A DNA stretch of 64,000 bases from Siderastrea siderea (Eukaryota > Cnidaria > Anthozoa > Scleractinia > Rhizangiidae). The notes below the pieces were generated by a model, which made no database searches, was not told where the DNA came from, and saw nothing but the letters and a program-made list of their open reading frames with translations. The position numbers were made by a program, and so were the translations under genes. The DNA lies in NCBI GenBank assembly GCA_964030785.1, contig OZ034975.1, positions 35,553,269 through 35,617,268 on the forward strand. The letters are read 5' to 3'. How positions within the stretch are numbered: position 1 is the stretch's first letter; each line of letters starts with the position of its first letter. Positions 1-11,265 of this stretch are shown here, in pieces.

Positions 1-570
1 CATTGTAAGTAAATGTGATGTTACGTTTAAAAGTCTTTTATGTGCAATTCCATGGCTTCTAACACTTGCTCAACACAATCTTTTAACTGTAATGATAAAT
101 TGTTACTTGTAAATATGCTATGTAACAGCATCTTAATAAAGTTCGATCAATAACCTAGTAGTGTGGAATTAATTTACTGTGATGTTTAAACTAGAACCCT
201 TAAAATAATGGTCATCATCAAATGTTCATTGCTTGAAAGATAGCACGTTGACTTTCAATAGGGGAACATCTTTATCAATGAAGCTTCAAGCTTCACGTAG
301 CACAGTGTATCTTTTTGACTCTAACAGTCCCTGTCAATTGCCATGGTGACATTCCACTGCGTAAAACGTCAAGACAGTCACATCAATTCCGCGCCAATAA
401 GCATCGCAGACGCAAAGAGAGACAAATAAACCCTTGAATACCAACCGCCATGTACCCCTTTATAAGGTAAAATTACTATGCCAACTGCAGATCTTGTATG
501 TGTTTGGGGTAAGTTAATGTTAATTTGTCAATTACTTGCATTACCAATCAGCTCATTATTAAATCAACAG
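1..570 (+). other. intron or flank upstream of first visible exon
   Basis: No coding exon is recognised. The window opens with catt followed by GTAAGT at 5-10, a perfect 5' splice-site consensus, so bases 1-4 may be the last bases of the preceding exon of gene 1. In the paralogue (gene 2) the Ig exon before the matching one ends in a similar T|GTAAGT context. The rest shows nothing recognisable. Confidence 0.3.
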
Positions 571-837
571 ATGGAGCTACTATTACGAGTACTACGCCCA
601 CTGTAACCCAGTCTTGGGTTGGTCAGACAGTTAAACTGACGTGTGAGGCAGATGGTGTTCCTACCCCAGTCCTCACCTGGAAAAAGCCCGACGGAAGCGA
701 ACTGAAAAGAGTTACAGCGACGGAGAATGTAGCAGATGCAGAGATGAAAGGAGATAATAATTTTGGATTTTATACCTGCCACGCTGAAAATGGCATAGGT
801 GCTGCCGCTACACGCAAAGTGGAAGTGAAGCAAATAA
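571..837 (+). CDS. gene 1 exon: I-set immunoglobulin domain
   Basis: Phase 1-1 exon of 89 codons, acceptor AACAG, donor GTAAGT at 838. The B strand reads VKLTCEADGVPTP, the C strand has the canonical Trp (LTWKKPDG), and the F strand reads FGFYTCHAENGIG, so both disulfide Cys and the core Trp are present. It is clearly homologous to the exon at 63091-63354 (shared GQTV.L.C..DGVPTP.L.W, FG.Y.C.AENG, and the same CAAATAA|GTAAGT end). Extracellular, likely ligand or homophilic binding. Confidence 0.9.
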
Positions 838-1770
838 GTAAGTTGGACTCGTTGTAAGCTTATTGGTTTTGAATATGTATCACGACATTTTTTTCTGTGC
901 AATGAGGAAAAACGACTTTCTACAGCTTTACCTGTAGGTTGGTGGACTTCATGCCCGGCTGGTGTAGTTATCGCCCTTGGTTTTTCAACATGTGAAGTAG
1001 AGGGCATTTAGTACATGTGTCACATGTACATGTATAGTAGAAGTTAAGCTCACAGGTAGCCGCTGTAGCGTTTGGTAAAATTACAAGTTCTCAAATTGTT
1101 CCTGCTTTGCACACACACATCTTATGACATTACACCGGCCCTAGATCATGCTACTGGTGCTCCTAAAGTCTATCTCTCATGATCGTTGCGATACAAGGAC
1201 TGTTTGGTAGGTACATTCTGTATTTCTTAAACTGCCGCTTGAATGAAATTTGCCAATTTCTTCCGTCACTAGTAATGATGTTTTGGAAGTTAAGCATATT
1301 CAATTTGCTAGTAATATTGACGCCGGCTTCTTGGCTTTGACCCTTTTTCAACTCCTTCCTCTTATGACTTTCCCTAATACTTTATAATTAAGTTCCAATC
1401 GTCCATAAAATTTAGAGACCAAGAAAGAAGGATCGAGTTATTGCCACACAGATAAAAGTTTGTCTCGAAGCACACAGCTTACCATTTTATTTTGCCAGCG
1501 TTACTTAGATGGTATAATATTAATTAGCACACGCTTCTTCTCTTAGCGTCCAGTTTTGGACTCATTCAGCTAACGCGTGCGTCTAAGCCATGCCAGCCAT
1601 ATTGTGTGTAGATTGCATGCACGTGCCTTTGGAGCCCGCTTAAATGTAACTCGGTTTTTCATCACACCTGTGCAGGATCCATTGTGTTCTGGACGAAAAT
1701 TAATAATAATAATAAGAAGAAGAAGAAGAAGAAGAAGAACAACAACAACAACAACAACAAGAACAACAGC

Positions 1771-1803
<33 letters not shown>

Positions 1804-1985
1804 AATAAAATCGAAGCTCTCGTTTTGCTATCAGTTTTCATCGATTACCAATATCAATCACTTTTAATCAATTTTAATTATATTGGTTGTAATCGATTCG
1901 TTCAACTGGTTTCCAGAATGTGGAAATCGTCTCAGTCTATATTATCACGAATCAACGTAATGATCAATGTTTTGCTTTCTTTCAG
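838..1985 (+). other. intron with trinucleotide microsatellites
   Basis: Intron between the Ig and FN3-1 exons. It contains consecutive AAT, AAG, AAC and again AAT/AAAT simple repeats at about 1702-1808. ORFs here are products of the repeats. Nothing else is recognised. Confidence 0.7.
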
Positions 1986-2261
1986 AGGCTCCAGGCTCAC
2001 CGATCATCACACTGGATGTTCAAGCCTCTTCAGTGTCTGTCACATGGACTGCTCCAGATAATGGAGGGAGTCCTATCACCGGATACAGAGTGGTGTTACT
2101 ACAGAGTGACAGTGTCATAAGGAATGAAAGTGTTACAAACAAATTGAGTTGGTCCAAGGGAGAGCTGATCAAAAACACCAGCTACACTGTAAAAGTGTCC
2201 GCGAGAAATTTTGTGTTTGAAGGGAATGCCGCTGAAAAGAAATTCACCACAAAGTATGAAG
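1986..2261 (+). CDS. gene 1 exon: fibronectin type III domain 1
   Basis: Phase 1-1 exon of 92 codons, acceptor TTTCAG, donor GTAAGA at 2262. FN3 hallmarks: APGSP at the A strand, VTWTAP with the conserved B-strand Trp, DNGGSPITGYRV in the B-C/C region, and YTVKVSARN with the conserved F-strand Tyr. It is more divergent than FN3-2 and FN3-3. N-glycosylation sequons NES and NTS are present. Extracellular. Confidence 0.9.
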
Positions 2262-2285
2262 GTAAGAAATTCTGTGCGCTGGGCA

Positions 2286-2360
2286 GTTGTTGTTGTTGTT
2301 GTTGTTGTTGCTTGTTTCTTTCTTTGTGTTTCTTTTTTTTTGGGGGGGGGGAGGGGGGAA
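2286..2360 (+). repeat. (TGT)n microsatellite followed by T and G runs
   Basis: TGT repeated about eight times from 2287, then T8-9 and a G-run (about 2332-2358). Low-complexity intron sequence; the poly-Cys and poly-Val ORFs over it are artefacts. Confidence 0.8.
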
Positions 2361-2779
2361 GCGGTGACATTTGTTGCCTTAGATTTAAAACACCTTTCTG
2401 TGCTTGTTTTTCAAGCATGCCCAATACTCACCACTTGTTCAAGTCGTGAAAGTGGTGATTCAACTCGTACCAGTCGTACGAGTCGTAAAACATTGGTTAC
2501 AAGTGGTTCGATTTGTTCAAGTCGTGATATGGTATTTTTCATTGAAATAAAATGAAGTGTTACTTGACGTTGCATCTCATTAAGGCAGGGACCCACTCAA
2601 CTCGCACGAGTCGTTCAACTCGTTCAAGTGGTGAAACCGCATCTCATTAAGAAAGGCAGAGGCCTGATCAACTCGTACGAGTCGAGACTATGCCTCGTTC
2701 CTCAAACGCATGACCCCCAAACATTCGTTGCATGAAACAAACCAAACACCGAACTCATGCGCAAACGTGGATACAATAC

Positions 2780-3660
2780 ACGAGAAGAAGACGATAACAT
2801 GTCTATTACTCGTTCTATAAGCGTTGGGCAAACTTATTACAGAGTTCTAAAAGCGAACTGTTATGTAGATTACTCCTTCTATTGAAGCCTGAGAAACTGT
2901 CCAAAGGAAGACAACAACTATAATTTTGCCTCGTTATTTAAGCTACGTACGAAGCGAGCGACATACACGAAAAACATACGTTCGAAGCGAGCGCGGTACA
3001 CGAAACAGAAGACGATGATATGTCTATTACTCGTTCTATAAGCGTCGCGCAAACTGATAATAGGGTTGTAAAAGGGAACTGTTATGTCGATTACTGCTTC
3101 TTTTGAAGCCTTGTGAAACTGGGGCCTCGTTATTTAAGCATACGTACGAAGCGAGCGAGATACACGAAAGACATACGTTCGAAGCGAGGTAGAAGGCGGT
3201 AATATGTCTATTACTCGTTCTATAAGTGTTACGCAAATCCTGTGATAATCGGTTCGAAGCGAGATAGAAGGCAGTAATGTGTCTATTATTCGTTCCATAA
3301 GCGTCGCACAAACTGATAATAGATTTCTAAAAGCGAACACGAAATAGAAGACGATAACATGTCTATTACTCGTTCTATAAGCGTTGCTCGAACTGATTAC
3401 AGAGTTCTAAAAGCGAACTGCTTTGTCGATTACTGCTCCTATTCAGCGAAGCCTTGTGAAACTGGGGTCTCGTTTATTAAGCGCACATACGAAACGAGTG
3501 ACATACACGAAAGACATACGTTCGAAGCGAGATAGAAGGCGGTAAGATGTCCATTACTCGTTCTATAAGCGTCGCGCAAACTGATAATAGAGTTCTAAAA
3601 GCGAACTGTTATTTCTATTACTGCTTCTACTGGAGCATTGTGAAACTGGCTAAGGGAAGA
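2780..3660. repeat. degenerate repeats with a TCTATTACTCGTTCTATAAGCG core
   Basis: The core TCTATTACTCGTTCTATAAG recurs at about 2802, 3021, 3207, 3361 and 3551, with a variant at 3281, each time with flanking words such as ACATACGTTCGAAGCGAG and TTCTAAAAGCGAACTG. The spacing is irregular. This is the left internal part of the 2421-5496 element. No protein coding is supported. Confidence 0.75.
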
Positions 3661-4349
3661 CAACTATGATTATGCCTCGTTATTCAGGCGCACGTATAGT
3701 TCCGTGCGACTACATAAACGCCATCCCGATGCCTCAATTACGACCAAACTGAATAGCACGCCACCCGCATCATACCACTAAATAAAACATTACAGTGCAT
3801 GTTTTAAAACCTGATACCAAAGTTTCCCTGACATTTCAGAATCATACACAACACAATGAAAGCTCCACTGACACATTTACTTCACAATGCTTCTTCCCAT
3901 TTCCGTTCGATATACCATATTCTAATCGGATCAAACTGTATTTTCTCATATAACGAATGTTAGACTGCAGAGTAGACATTTATTTCTGTTACACGCTCGT
4001 GAAAAAGATACCAAACGCTAAAGCCCGAATTCCCACACGCCCGACAAACCACCGTGAACTGTTTTCATTCTATAAATAAACAACAAACGTACGTATGCAA
4101 ATTTCAAAAACCGACTTTGAATATTTATTCTATTGAAAACAGCAAAACTCAAACTGAAATGGCTCACGTATCGCATGTAACCAACTGTATGGTGATCGTA
4201 GAGTTGACTTCGACCCTTTCACAATGCGATGCGGTTTTACCAGTTCTACAACTCCTTAAAGTCTTACAAGTTGTTTTAACTCTCTTTAAATTCTTTAAAA
4301 AGTGTCGATAATGAGATACAGTTTCACCAGTTACACCACTTGAACGAGT

Positions 4350-5230
4350 CGTACCACTTGAAAGGACCCCCTTCCGCACATCTCAACCGTACTGTAAGTA
4401 CGGGTAATGATATGCAATTTCACCACTTGCACGACGTGAACGAGTAGTACGAGTTGAAAGGACACCCTTCCTCACAGCTCTACCGAACTGTAAGTAAGAG
4501 TAATGATGTGCAATTTCACCACTTGCACGACTTAAAACGACTCGTACCAGTTGAAAGGACGCCCTTCCTCACAGCTCTACCGGACTGTAAGTAGGAGTAA
4601 TGATATGCAATTTCACCACTTGAACGACTTGAACGACTCGTACCAGTTGAAAGGACCCCCTTCCTCACAGCTCTACCAAACTGTAAGTAAGAGTAATGGT
4701 ATACAATTTCACCACTTGCCCGACTTGAACGACTCGTACCAGTTGAAAGGACGCCCTTCCTCACAGCTCTACCGGACTGTAAGTAGGAGTAATGATATGC
4801 AATTTCAAAACTTGAACGACTTGAACGACTCGTACCAGTTGAAAGGACCCCCTTCCTCACAGCTCTACCGAACTGTAAGTAAGAGTAGTGGTATACAATT
4901 TCACCACTTGCCCGACTTGAACGACTCGTGCCAGTTGAAAGGACCCGCCTGCTCACAGCTCTACCGGACTGTAAGTAAAAGTTATGATATGCAACTTCAC
5001 CACTTGAACGACTCGAACGAGTCGTACCAGTTGAAAGCACCCCCTTCCTCACAGCTCTACTGAACTGTAAGTAAGAGTAATGATATGCATTTTCACCACT
5101 TGCACGACTTGAACGAGTCGCACGAGTTGAAAGGACCCCCTTCCACACAGCCCTATTGGACTGTAAGTAAGAGTAATGATATGCAATTTCACCACTTGGA
5201 CGACTCGTACAAGTTGACTAAGGCCCTTCC
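4350..5230. repeat. 96-bp tandem array (about 9 units)
   Basis: The marker TTGAAAGGAC or a close variant starts at 4358, 4454, 4551, 4647, 4743, 4839, 4935, 5031 and 5127: period 96, once 97. Because 96 is a multiple of 3, stop-free reading frames persist on both strands (170 and 210 codons). These are repeat artefacts, not genes. The array is subterminal to the right TIR of the 2421-5496 element. Confidence 0.9.
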
Positions 5231-5496
5231 ACATAACTCCTCTCAAATTCTGTCCATAATAAAATACTGTTTCACCAGTTGCACAACTCGTACGAGTCGT
5301 ACGAGTTGACTAGAACCCTTCCTTAAACCAACGCTCAAATTCTAAGTGTCTATAATGATATGCAAAGGCACCAACAGATGCTTCATGTTGTTTCACTGAA
5401 ACGTCTCATATTCACCACTTCACGACTTGTACAACTCGTACCAGTTGCACCACTTAAATCACCACTTTCACGACTTGAACAAGTGGTGAGTATTGG

Positions 5497-6170
5497 ACAA
5501 CCCTCTTGTTTTGTCCAAAACTGAATGCAAGCAGTACCTCTTTGACCTTCTGGGTCGGTTGTAAAATGTTGTACATGAAACAAATCCAAAGGGTACTTCT
5601 TACTAAGCTGTTTCACGTAGCAGGGCAGAATGCGACCTTTTGATCATCCAGCATGCAAACAGAAGTCGGGCGTCCTGTTTTGGCTGAGATACTCGATTCG
5701 CAACTCCTAGGTCCATCTGAGTTGAGGTGCAATCGCCTGGCCTGACTGCGTTGATTGACTGCTGTATTTTAAATGTTGGGAATCATGATCATTCGCACTT
5801 TAAATTTCGTTACCGGTGCTAGTAGGCACCGTCGTTAAATTGAGTGCATCAAAACGTTGCTCGATTAATTAAAATAAAAAAAAGCAACTCTTCAGGGAAT
5901 GCAGAAGACGTTTCTCCAGAGAGAAGAATATTTTGCCCAGTTAACTGTGGTGCCTTGTTTCGCTTCGAAAACGTGTATTGTATGCGTATAATTTAACAAG
6001 GCGCGGCTCGTTTGTCATTATTTGATCATTGTTAATGAGGTCAAGGACCAGGGGTGCGTTTCTCGAAAACCCTTATACGTTTCGGGTCGATTTCGGGCAC
6101 AGTTATTCACTGTATTTTGTAAACAAATTAAGAAGTTTCTAAGCATGGAAAGTTTCCGTAGTTGACACAT
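5497..6170 (+). other. intron sequence, nothing recognised
   Basis: Between the 3.1-kb element and the SINE cluster. I see no exon, tRNA-like box or clear repeat. Confidence 0.5.
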
Positions 6171-6174
6171 TATG

Positions 6175-6780
6175 CATTTATTGAGTTCATCTTCAACCGG
6201 TGAAAGGGATGTGAACTGCGGAAATACAAATGAGATGAAGATGTGATCATCGCAGTTGTAGTCCTTTCCTTTCACGGGTTAAGATGAACTCAATAAATTG
6301 GCCTGCTCCCAATGTACGGGTCTTCGTAGTTCAGTTGGTAGAGCACTGCAGCGGGAATGCAGGGGCCACGGGTTTTAATTCCGTTGAGGCTCCGATATCT
6401 TTTCTTCGGGCTCATTTCGCAATTGCTTAAATTCAGTTGGGATTACAACTGCGATGAACACATCTTCATTTCATTTGTATTTCCGCAGTTCACATCATTT
6501 TCATTTTATGTTTCATTTCTTTCACGGGTTAAAGATGAATTCAATAAATCGGCCTTTTCCCAATGTATGGGTCTTTATAGCTCAGCTGGTAGAGCACTGC
6601 AGCGCGAACGCAGGAACCGCAGGTTCGAATCCTGTTGAAGCCCCCAAACCCTTTTTTGGGAGGCTCAACTCGCAATTGCTAAAAATGGCGATGGCACAAA
6701 ATTGCGATGATCACATCTTCATTTCATTGGTATTTCTGCAGTTCACGTCATTTCCATTCTATGTTTGTAAAATGAATCGT
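6175..6780 (+). mobile_element. tRNA-derived SINE copies (two plus-strand heads, one inverted tail)
   Basis: Two tRNA-like heads at about 6317-6385 and 6568-6640. The second has a clean A box (TAGCTCAGCTGGTAGAGCAC) and B box (GGTTCGAATCC); the first has a decayed B box. Both are followed by the same unrelated tail (..TTCATTTCATT.GTATTT..GCAGTTCAC..). An inverted tail fragment lies at about 6180-6270. Shared non-tRNA flanks and a C at tRNA position 33 argue for a SINE family rather than functional tRNA genes. Confidence 0.7.
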
Positions 6781-7640
6781 TCATATTTTTGCTGATGGCT
6801 TTTGGGCACTTTCGAGAAACGCTCGCCAGGCGAAGGATAATTTTTTTTTTTTTTTTACCAAAACTGAAACAAGCCCAAGTTGATACACAGGTAAATTGTT
6901 AAAATCGGTGGTCGATGAAAGTCAATATTTATTGATATCATCAATATTAATTTGTCGAGTGATATTAATAAATAATTAGTAGAAAACGTTTTCGCCTTAG
7001 TTGGTACAGTAACTTCGATTTACATTGGATGGATGATTGGATTTTACCCTTCAAAGAAGTTAAGTTGTTGTTGCAAAGTAACCCCGATAAAAATGGTACA
7101 GACGCACTCATGCGCATTATCCAAACATGTATAAACAAAACTTTGACATATTCTGGAACAACATATTATGTAATATGTACACTCAATGCAAAGTGGGATT
7201 AGAAATGCTTTCATGAAGTACATTAATAATGAAAGAAAAAAAAAAGAGGAAAACCTTGGTTACAGTGATGATTAGCGTTTTTAGTGCAGGTGGGATGAAG
7301 GACCAAGACTACTGCATTACAACTAGATAAGTTATTACATGATTTGACTGAGGCTGAATTATCATTGAAACCAGATTTTCTGTAGCCCGCGTGGCAGGCG
7401 TTATAAGGGAAGGGAAACGGGGAATCGCAAGCGCAAGCGCAACCGCGATTCGCGTGCGCGGAACGAGAGAGCTTTTCCCTTGCCTCCCGTTCCACGCTCA
7501 CGTCTCGCTGATTCCCCCTCTCCTCCCCTTCTAGCGCATGCCAGTCAGGCTAGATTTCATAAGGTGGTCGCTTAAAAGACATTCTAAATGAAGCATTTGA
7601 ACGATTCAAATGAAATTTTATGAAAATTTTTGTTTTGTTT
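6781..7640 (+). other. intron sequence, nothing recognised
   Basis: Contains a T-run at about 6840-6856. The minus-strand ORF at 7223-7501 has no domain I recognise. Confidence 0.4.
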
Positions 7641-8010
7641 TTTGTTTATTGCAAGACACGTACACGTTACATCACTTACATAACGGTATGAAACAAACCA
7701 CTACTTAAATTACATTACATTACATTACAATGCCTACACAAGAGCGCTAGTTATAGTATAACACTTACATTACTCGACTTACAATACTCTATTCTAATTG
7801 CACTTAACACATACAATAATAATACTTTTTTTTTGTTTGCCCTACACAGTGACACATACAAACCATGCAGATGCCCAATTAATTCCCTTACACGATTAAA
7901 TAGCAACTTTCTAGTGCAGAAAACTATTAAAAACTTAATTTACCCGGCGGACTTCCATTTTTTTCCTTGTAATAGACTAATATAAGATTACAACAGAAGC
8001 TCCCATCTTG
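7640..8010 (-). mobile_element. possible LINE 3' tail
   Basis: Read on the minus strand, this stretch ends in an A-rich tail (AATAAACAAAAAACAAAAC) preceded by a TGTAATG-rich segment, much like the 3' end of the plus-strand LINE at 46500-46850. No coding sequence was seen. Weakly supported. Confidence 0.3.
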
Positions 8011-8014
8011 TATA

Positions 8015-8692
8015 ATATGGCGCGTTATCAGGGTCAAAATTAAATGAAGAAACTTGTTCCAGTTTCAATTTTCAAACAAGTCTTTTTGCGTACAATTACT
8101 TTCTAATTGCAGCTCTTTTTCCAGTTTGAATTTCGAAAAAATTCTTTTTGCTTACAATTACTTTCTAATTGCAGCTCTTGCTGCATGCTTAATTGTGAAT
8201 GAAGTTTATCTTGGCATTACCTACTAAAAAGTTCTTCTTTTTTGCGCGTTTGTTGAGGTGAATAGAGTATCACTACATTAAAAATTACTTGTGAAATGTT
8301 TTTCTGCGTGATGTTTGCAAACCACCCTACGATAGTCGCTTTGCACGCAAATTCATTTTGTAAATATCTAAAACTCTTAATACAAATTCTCGTGATAAGG
8401 CTCTGTTTGCAGTGCATTGCTGGCGCCGTAAGTCTTGCTCCGGTGCGATCGAAATCACGCGGACTTTACCGATTTCCGGTTTATCGACATGCAATTACTT
8501 TTGAAAAAAGCCTTCCTTGACAAATTTTCTGCGAAAAGTCTTCCTCGACAAATTTTCTGCGAAAAATCAACCAGGCGTTCCAACGAACGGACCACGTGAT
8601 TTGAGGAAGTCACGTGATTTAAACTCTCCCACGGATGCGCTTCAATCCTAAATTGTCACACAATTTTGTCACACCATTTAGAGATTTCTCCA
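8015..8692. repeat. left arm of a roughly 0.6-kb inverted repeat
   Basis: From ATGGCGCGTTATCAGGGTC near 8018 to ATTTAGAGATTTCTCC at about 8692, this reads as the diverged reverse complement of 11266-11880. Shared landmarks are the TTGTGAATGAAGTTTATCTTGGCATTACC segment, the GACAAATTTTCTGCGAAAA direct repeat, and the terminal GTCACACCATTTAGAGATTTC. The outer part matches the C-terminal codons (MARYQGQN) of the neighbouring LINE, so the arms may be LINE 3' UTR copies in opposite orientation. Confidence 0.7.
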
Positions 8693-9763
8693 TGTCATCA
8701 ATGTATCTTTTCCACTCAAGTGTTTTAGTATTGCTTTGGCTGATTATTTCCGTCTCAACCGAAGACATAAAGATGTTCGCGAAAGCGACTGCCATCTTTG
8801 TGCCCATTGCCGTTTCGTGTATTTGGAGATATTGTTATCGTTGATTTCAAATGAATTCTCTTGAAGGATAAGCCTTAGAATTTCGCTGAGGGATTGGGTG
8901 GGGATGGGGGTGTTGTCCCCGTAAAAATTCTCGTATGCTCTGCATACTGTGTTTATTCCCTCTTCTTGTGGGATATTTGTGTATAGACTGTGCCCTCCGG
9001 AAGGGTTGTGCTTTCTATCAAATTTACGAAGTCTGTCGTGTCCTTAACAGGACTTTTGTGACTTAGCTATAGACTGAAGTACTGCTGTCAACGAATGCTA
9101 ATATTCCTTCGGTGGGTCCGTCATTTCCTGCCACTATGAGCCGACCAGCAGGTGTTGGTTTGTGAATCTTTGTGAGAGTGTAGAAAACGGGTACTCTTGG
9201 TTGGTTGGGAGTTTGTGATAACCACTCGACAGTTATTTCGTCAATGTAACCTCCCTGATAGAGGTCTTCGGTTATTTGTTTAACTTTTTGGGAAGTTGCT
9301 TCTACCATCGGTTCTTCAATGGGTGTGTAGTTGTTTCTGTCGTCTAGTAGGATCTGACCCTTCTGTGTTTTATCTCGTTTGTTCATAATGACTATGGTGG
9401 TGCCTTTATCCGCTTTCTTGACGTTTATTTCAGAGTAGTGTTTTAGCTCTGTAATAGGTTTTCTTTCGTTAAGCGGTAAGTTGTGTTTCGGTTTGGTTAT
9501 CGGTATTTGTGCAAGTTGTACTTTAATCTCTTCTAGGTAGCTCTCTAAAGCAACTGACTGTTGAACTGGGGTTCCCAGTTAGAATTGACATAGAAAGAGT
9601 GGATGTTATTATCTTCGCCGTGATACATGTACTGGAGCCGCATTCTCCTCCCAAAATCTTTGAAGTCTGTTATCAGTTGTTTTCTTAATGCGGTTTCGTT
9701 TGTTATTGGCGTGCGTACAAACTTCAACCCCCGGGAGAGGAGATTAACTTGATCAGTTGTCAA
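8619..9763 (-). pseudogene. Penelope-like element reverse transcriptase, broken
   Basis: Minus-strand fragments in order: an N-terminal piece at 9545-9763, LKHYSEINVKKADKGTTIVIM leading into VPVFYTLTKIHKP and GRLIVAGNDGPTEG (9063-9420), then MGTKMAVAFANIFM and EWKRYIDDM (8690-8807), which carries the catalytic YIDD motif. TKIHKP and the AMGTKMA..FAN run are typical of Penelope-like RTs. Stops and frame changes separate the pieces, and the sequence ends right after the Asp-Asp motif where the inverted-repeat arm starts. No GIY-YIG domain is attached. Inactive remnant. Confidence 0.75.
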
Positions 9764-10456
9764 TTCAAAATTTTTGGTATTTTCTCTTAGATTCTGTCTT
9801 CTTAGCTGTTGTATCTTTATGGTTTTTTTTCCTTCTTTCTTTTTGTCTTCTGTTCTTAACTTTGCGCTTTTCTATTATATCCCCCCTTTGCTTGCTAGTT
9901 TATGCACTCAGAGAGCAGGCAGGCCGATAAGCTTCAACAGTTTTATTGTTCATCTCTTCAGGTTTTCTCATCATTACATTGACTTCTTGTAGTCGCTTCT
10001 CTACATTAGCGCCAACAGTTTGTACACTTTGGAAATAGTCTGCCAATAGTTTGGAAAGCTGTTCGTACATGTGCTAGACTGGGGGCGTACCGTTAAGCTT
10101 GCCCGATTTGATTGTTTGTCTGTTTTAGGTTTACACGATTTGGCTCTGCGCAACTTGTCCTGGTTGCGGTCGATATAGCGATAGTGTAAGAACTTCTGTT
10201 CGGTCTCTTTTCTGACCACTTTTATGTCAAATTTAAACTCTTCATCGGGGTAAATGTTCGCTTTTGCGTCGTAGCGTAAGTCTTTTGGGCATGTGCCCCT
10301 TAGTGTCCATGTGTTCTTTCAGTCCCAAGACTGATTGTTCTGATTTTTCTATTTTCCTTTTGAGGAGCGAGATCTCGTCGGGGGCAATCCATCGCGCCCT
10401 TGTGGGAAGCGACACGATCAGCGCGTCAACAGGACGTATTAAGTTAACAAATATTT

Positions 10457-11127
10457 AAATTTAAAGAAGATCCTCGCAGTTATTAACGCAACTTACGCAG
10501 TTGCGACAAGACGCCTGAAAAAATCAGGCTTGCCGGGATTCGAACTCTGACCTCTGCGATACCGGTGCAGCGCTCTAACCAATTGAGCTATCAAGCCAAC
10601 TGGGAGCTGGTCATTAAATTGGTTCGTAATATACCCGGGAAAGATGAAGATGAAATTATGAATATATGAAATTCATATATTTGAACTGCGGAATGGAGAA
10701 ATAAATGTAAAGAAGATCCTCGCAGTTATTAACGCAACTTTTGCAGTTGCGAAAAGAAGCCTGAAAAAATCAGGCTTGCCGGGATTCGAACCCTGAATCA
10801 GGTTCTGCGAGGATCTTCCTTACATTTATTTCTCCATTCCGCAGTTCAAATATATGAATTTCATATATTCATAATTTCATCTTCATCTTTCCCGGGTATA
10901 TTACGAACCAATTTAATGACCAGCTCCCAGTTGGCTTGATAGCTCAATTGGTTAGAGCGCTGCACCAGTATCGCAGAGGTCAGGGTTCGAATCCCGGCAA
11001 GCCTGATTTTTTCAGGCTTCTTTTTGCAACTGCATAAGTTGCGTTAATAACTGCGAGGATCTTCTTTACATTTATTTCTCCATTCCTCAGTTCAAATATA
11101 TGAATTTCATATATTCATAATTTCATC
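10457..11127. mobile_element. compound tRNA-derived SINE cluster in inverted arrangement, 13-bp target duplication
   Basis: Minus-strand copies occupy about 10457-10800 (one full tRNA head at 10532-10600, one truncated) and a plus-strand copy about 10806-11127 (tRNA head 10932-11003: A box TAGCTCAATTGGTTAGAGC, B box GGTTCGAATCCC). The anticodon-loop triplets read GGT and AGT, Thr-like. Tails share TATATGAATTTCATATATTC. The whole cluster is flanked by the direct repeat TTAACAAATATTT at 10444-10456 and 11128-11140, as expected of target-primed insertion of one compound unit or of an insertion followed by rearrangement. Confidence 0.8.
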
Positions 11128-11265
11128 TTAACAAATATTTGCCAACTCAGTTTGTGTTTCTGATAAAAACTGCCATCTCTACCAGACGTTGAGTGCACTC
11201 GCGCAACACGTTTGGATCCATTAGCGAAATCAAAACAACGAAGACTGAAAACAGCACAACACGCA

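Larger units (their letters stand above)
2421..5496. mobile_element. 3.1-kb non-autonomous DNA element with 40-bp perfect terminal inverted repeats
   Basis: Bases 2421-2460 (starting CCAATACTCACCACTTG) are the exact reverse complement of 5457-5496, 40 of 40 by eye. Between them lie two families of tandem or subterminal repeats (2780-3660 and 4350-5230) and no coding region. Palindromic CGACTCGTACGAGTCG-type words occur throughout. No target-site duplication was seen next to the termini, so the true ends may differ by a few bases. Best reading: foldback-type or subterminal-repeat DNA transposon derivative, superfamily unknown. Confidence 0.7.

Noticed and set aside
4516..5148. 210-codon minus and 170-codon plus ORFs
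   Set aside because: Both strands are open only because the repeat period is 96; sequence varies as repeat units, not as a protein.
4350..5230. CRISPR array
   Set aside because: Units are contiguous 96-bp copies without unique spacers, and the genome is eukaryotic.
6568..6640. Functional tRNA gene
   Set aside because: Good A and B boxes, but C at position 33, mismatched stems and a repeated non-tRNA tail; judged a SINE head.
10932..11003. Functional tRNA-Thr gene
   Set aside because: Same tail and flanks as the inverted copies, T-stem and acceptor mismatches, and a target duplication around the cluster: SINE.
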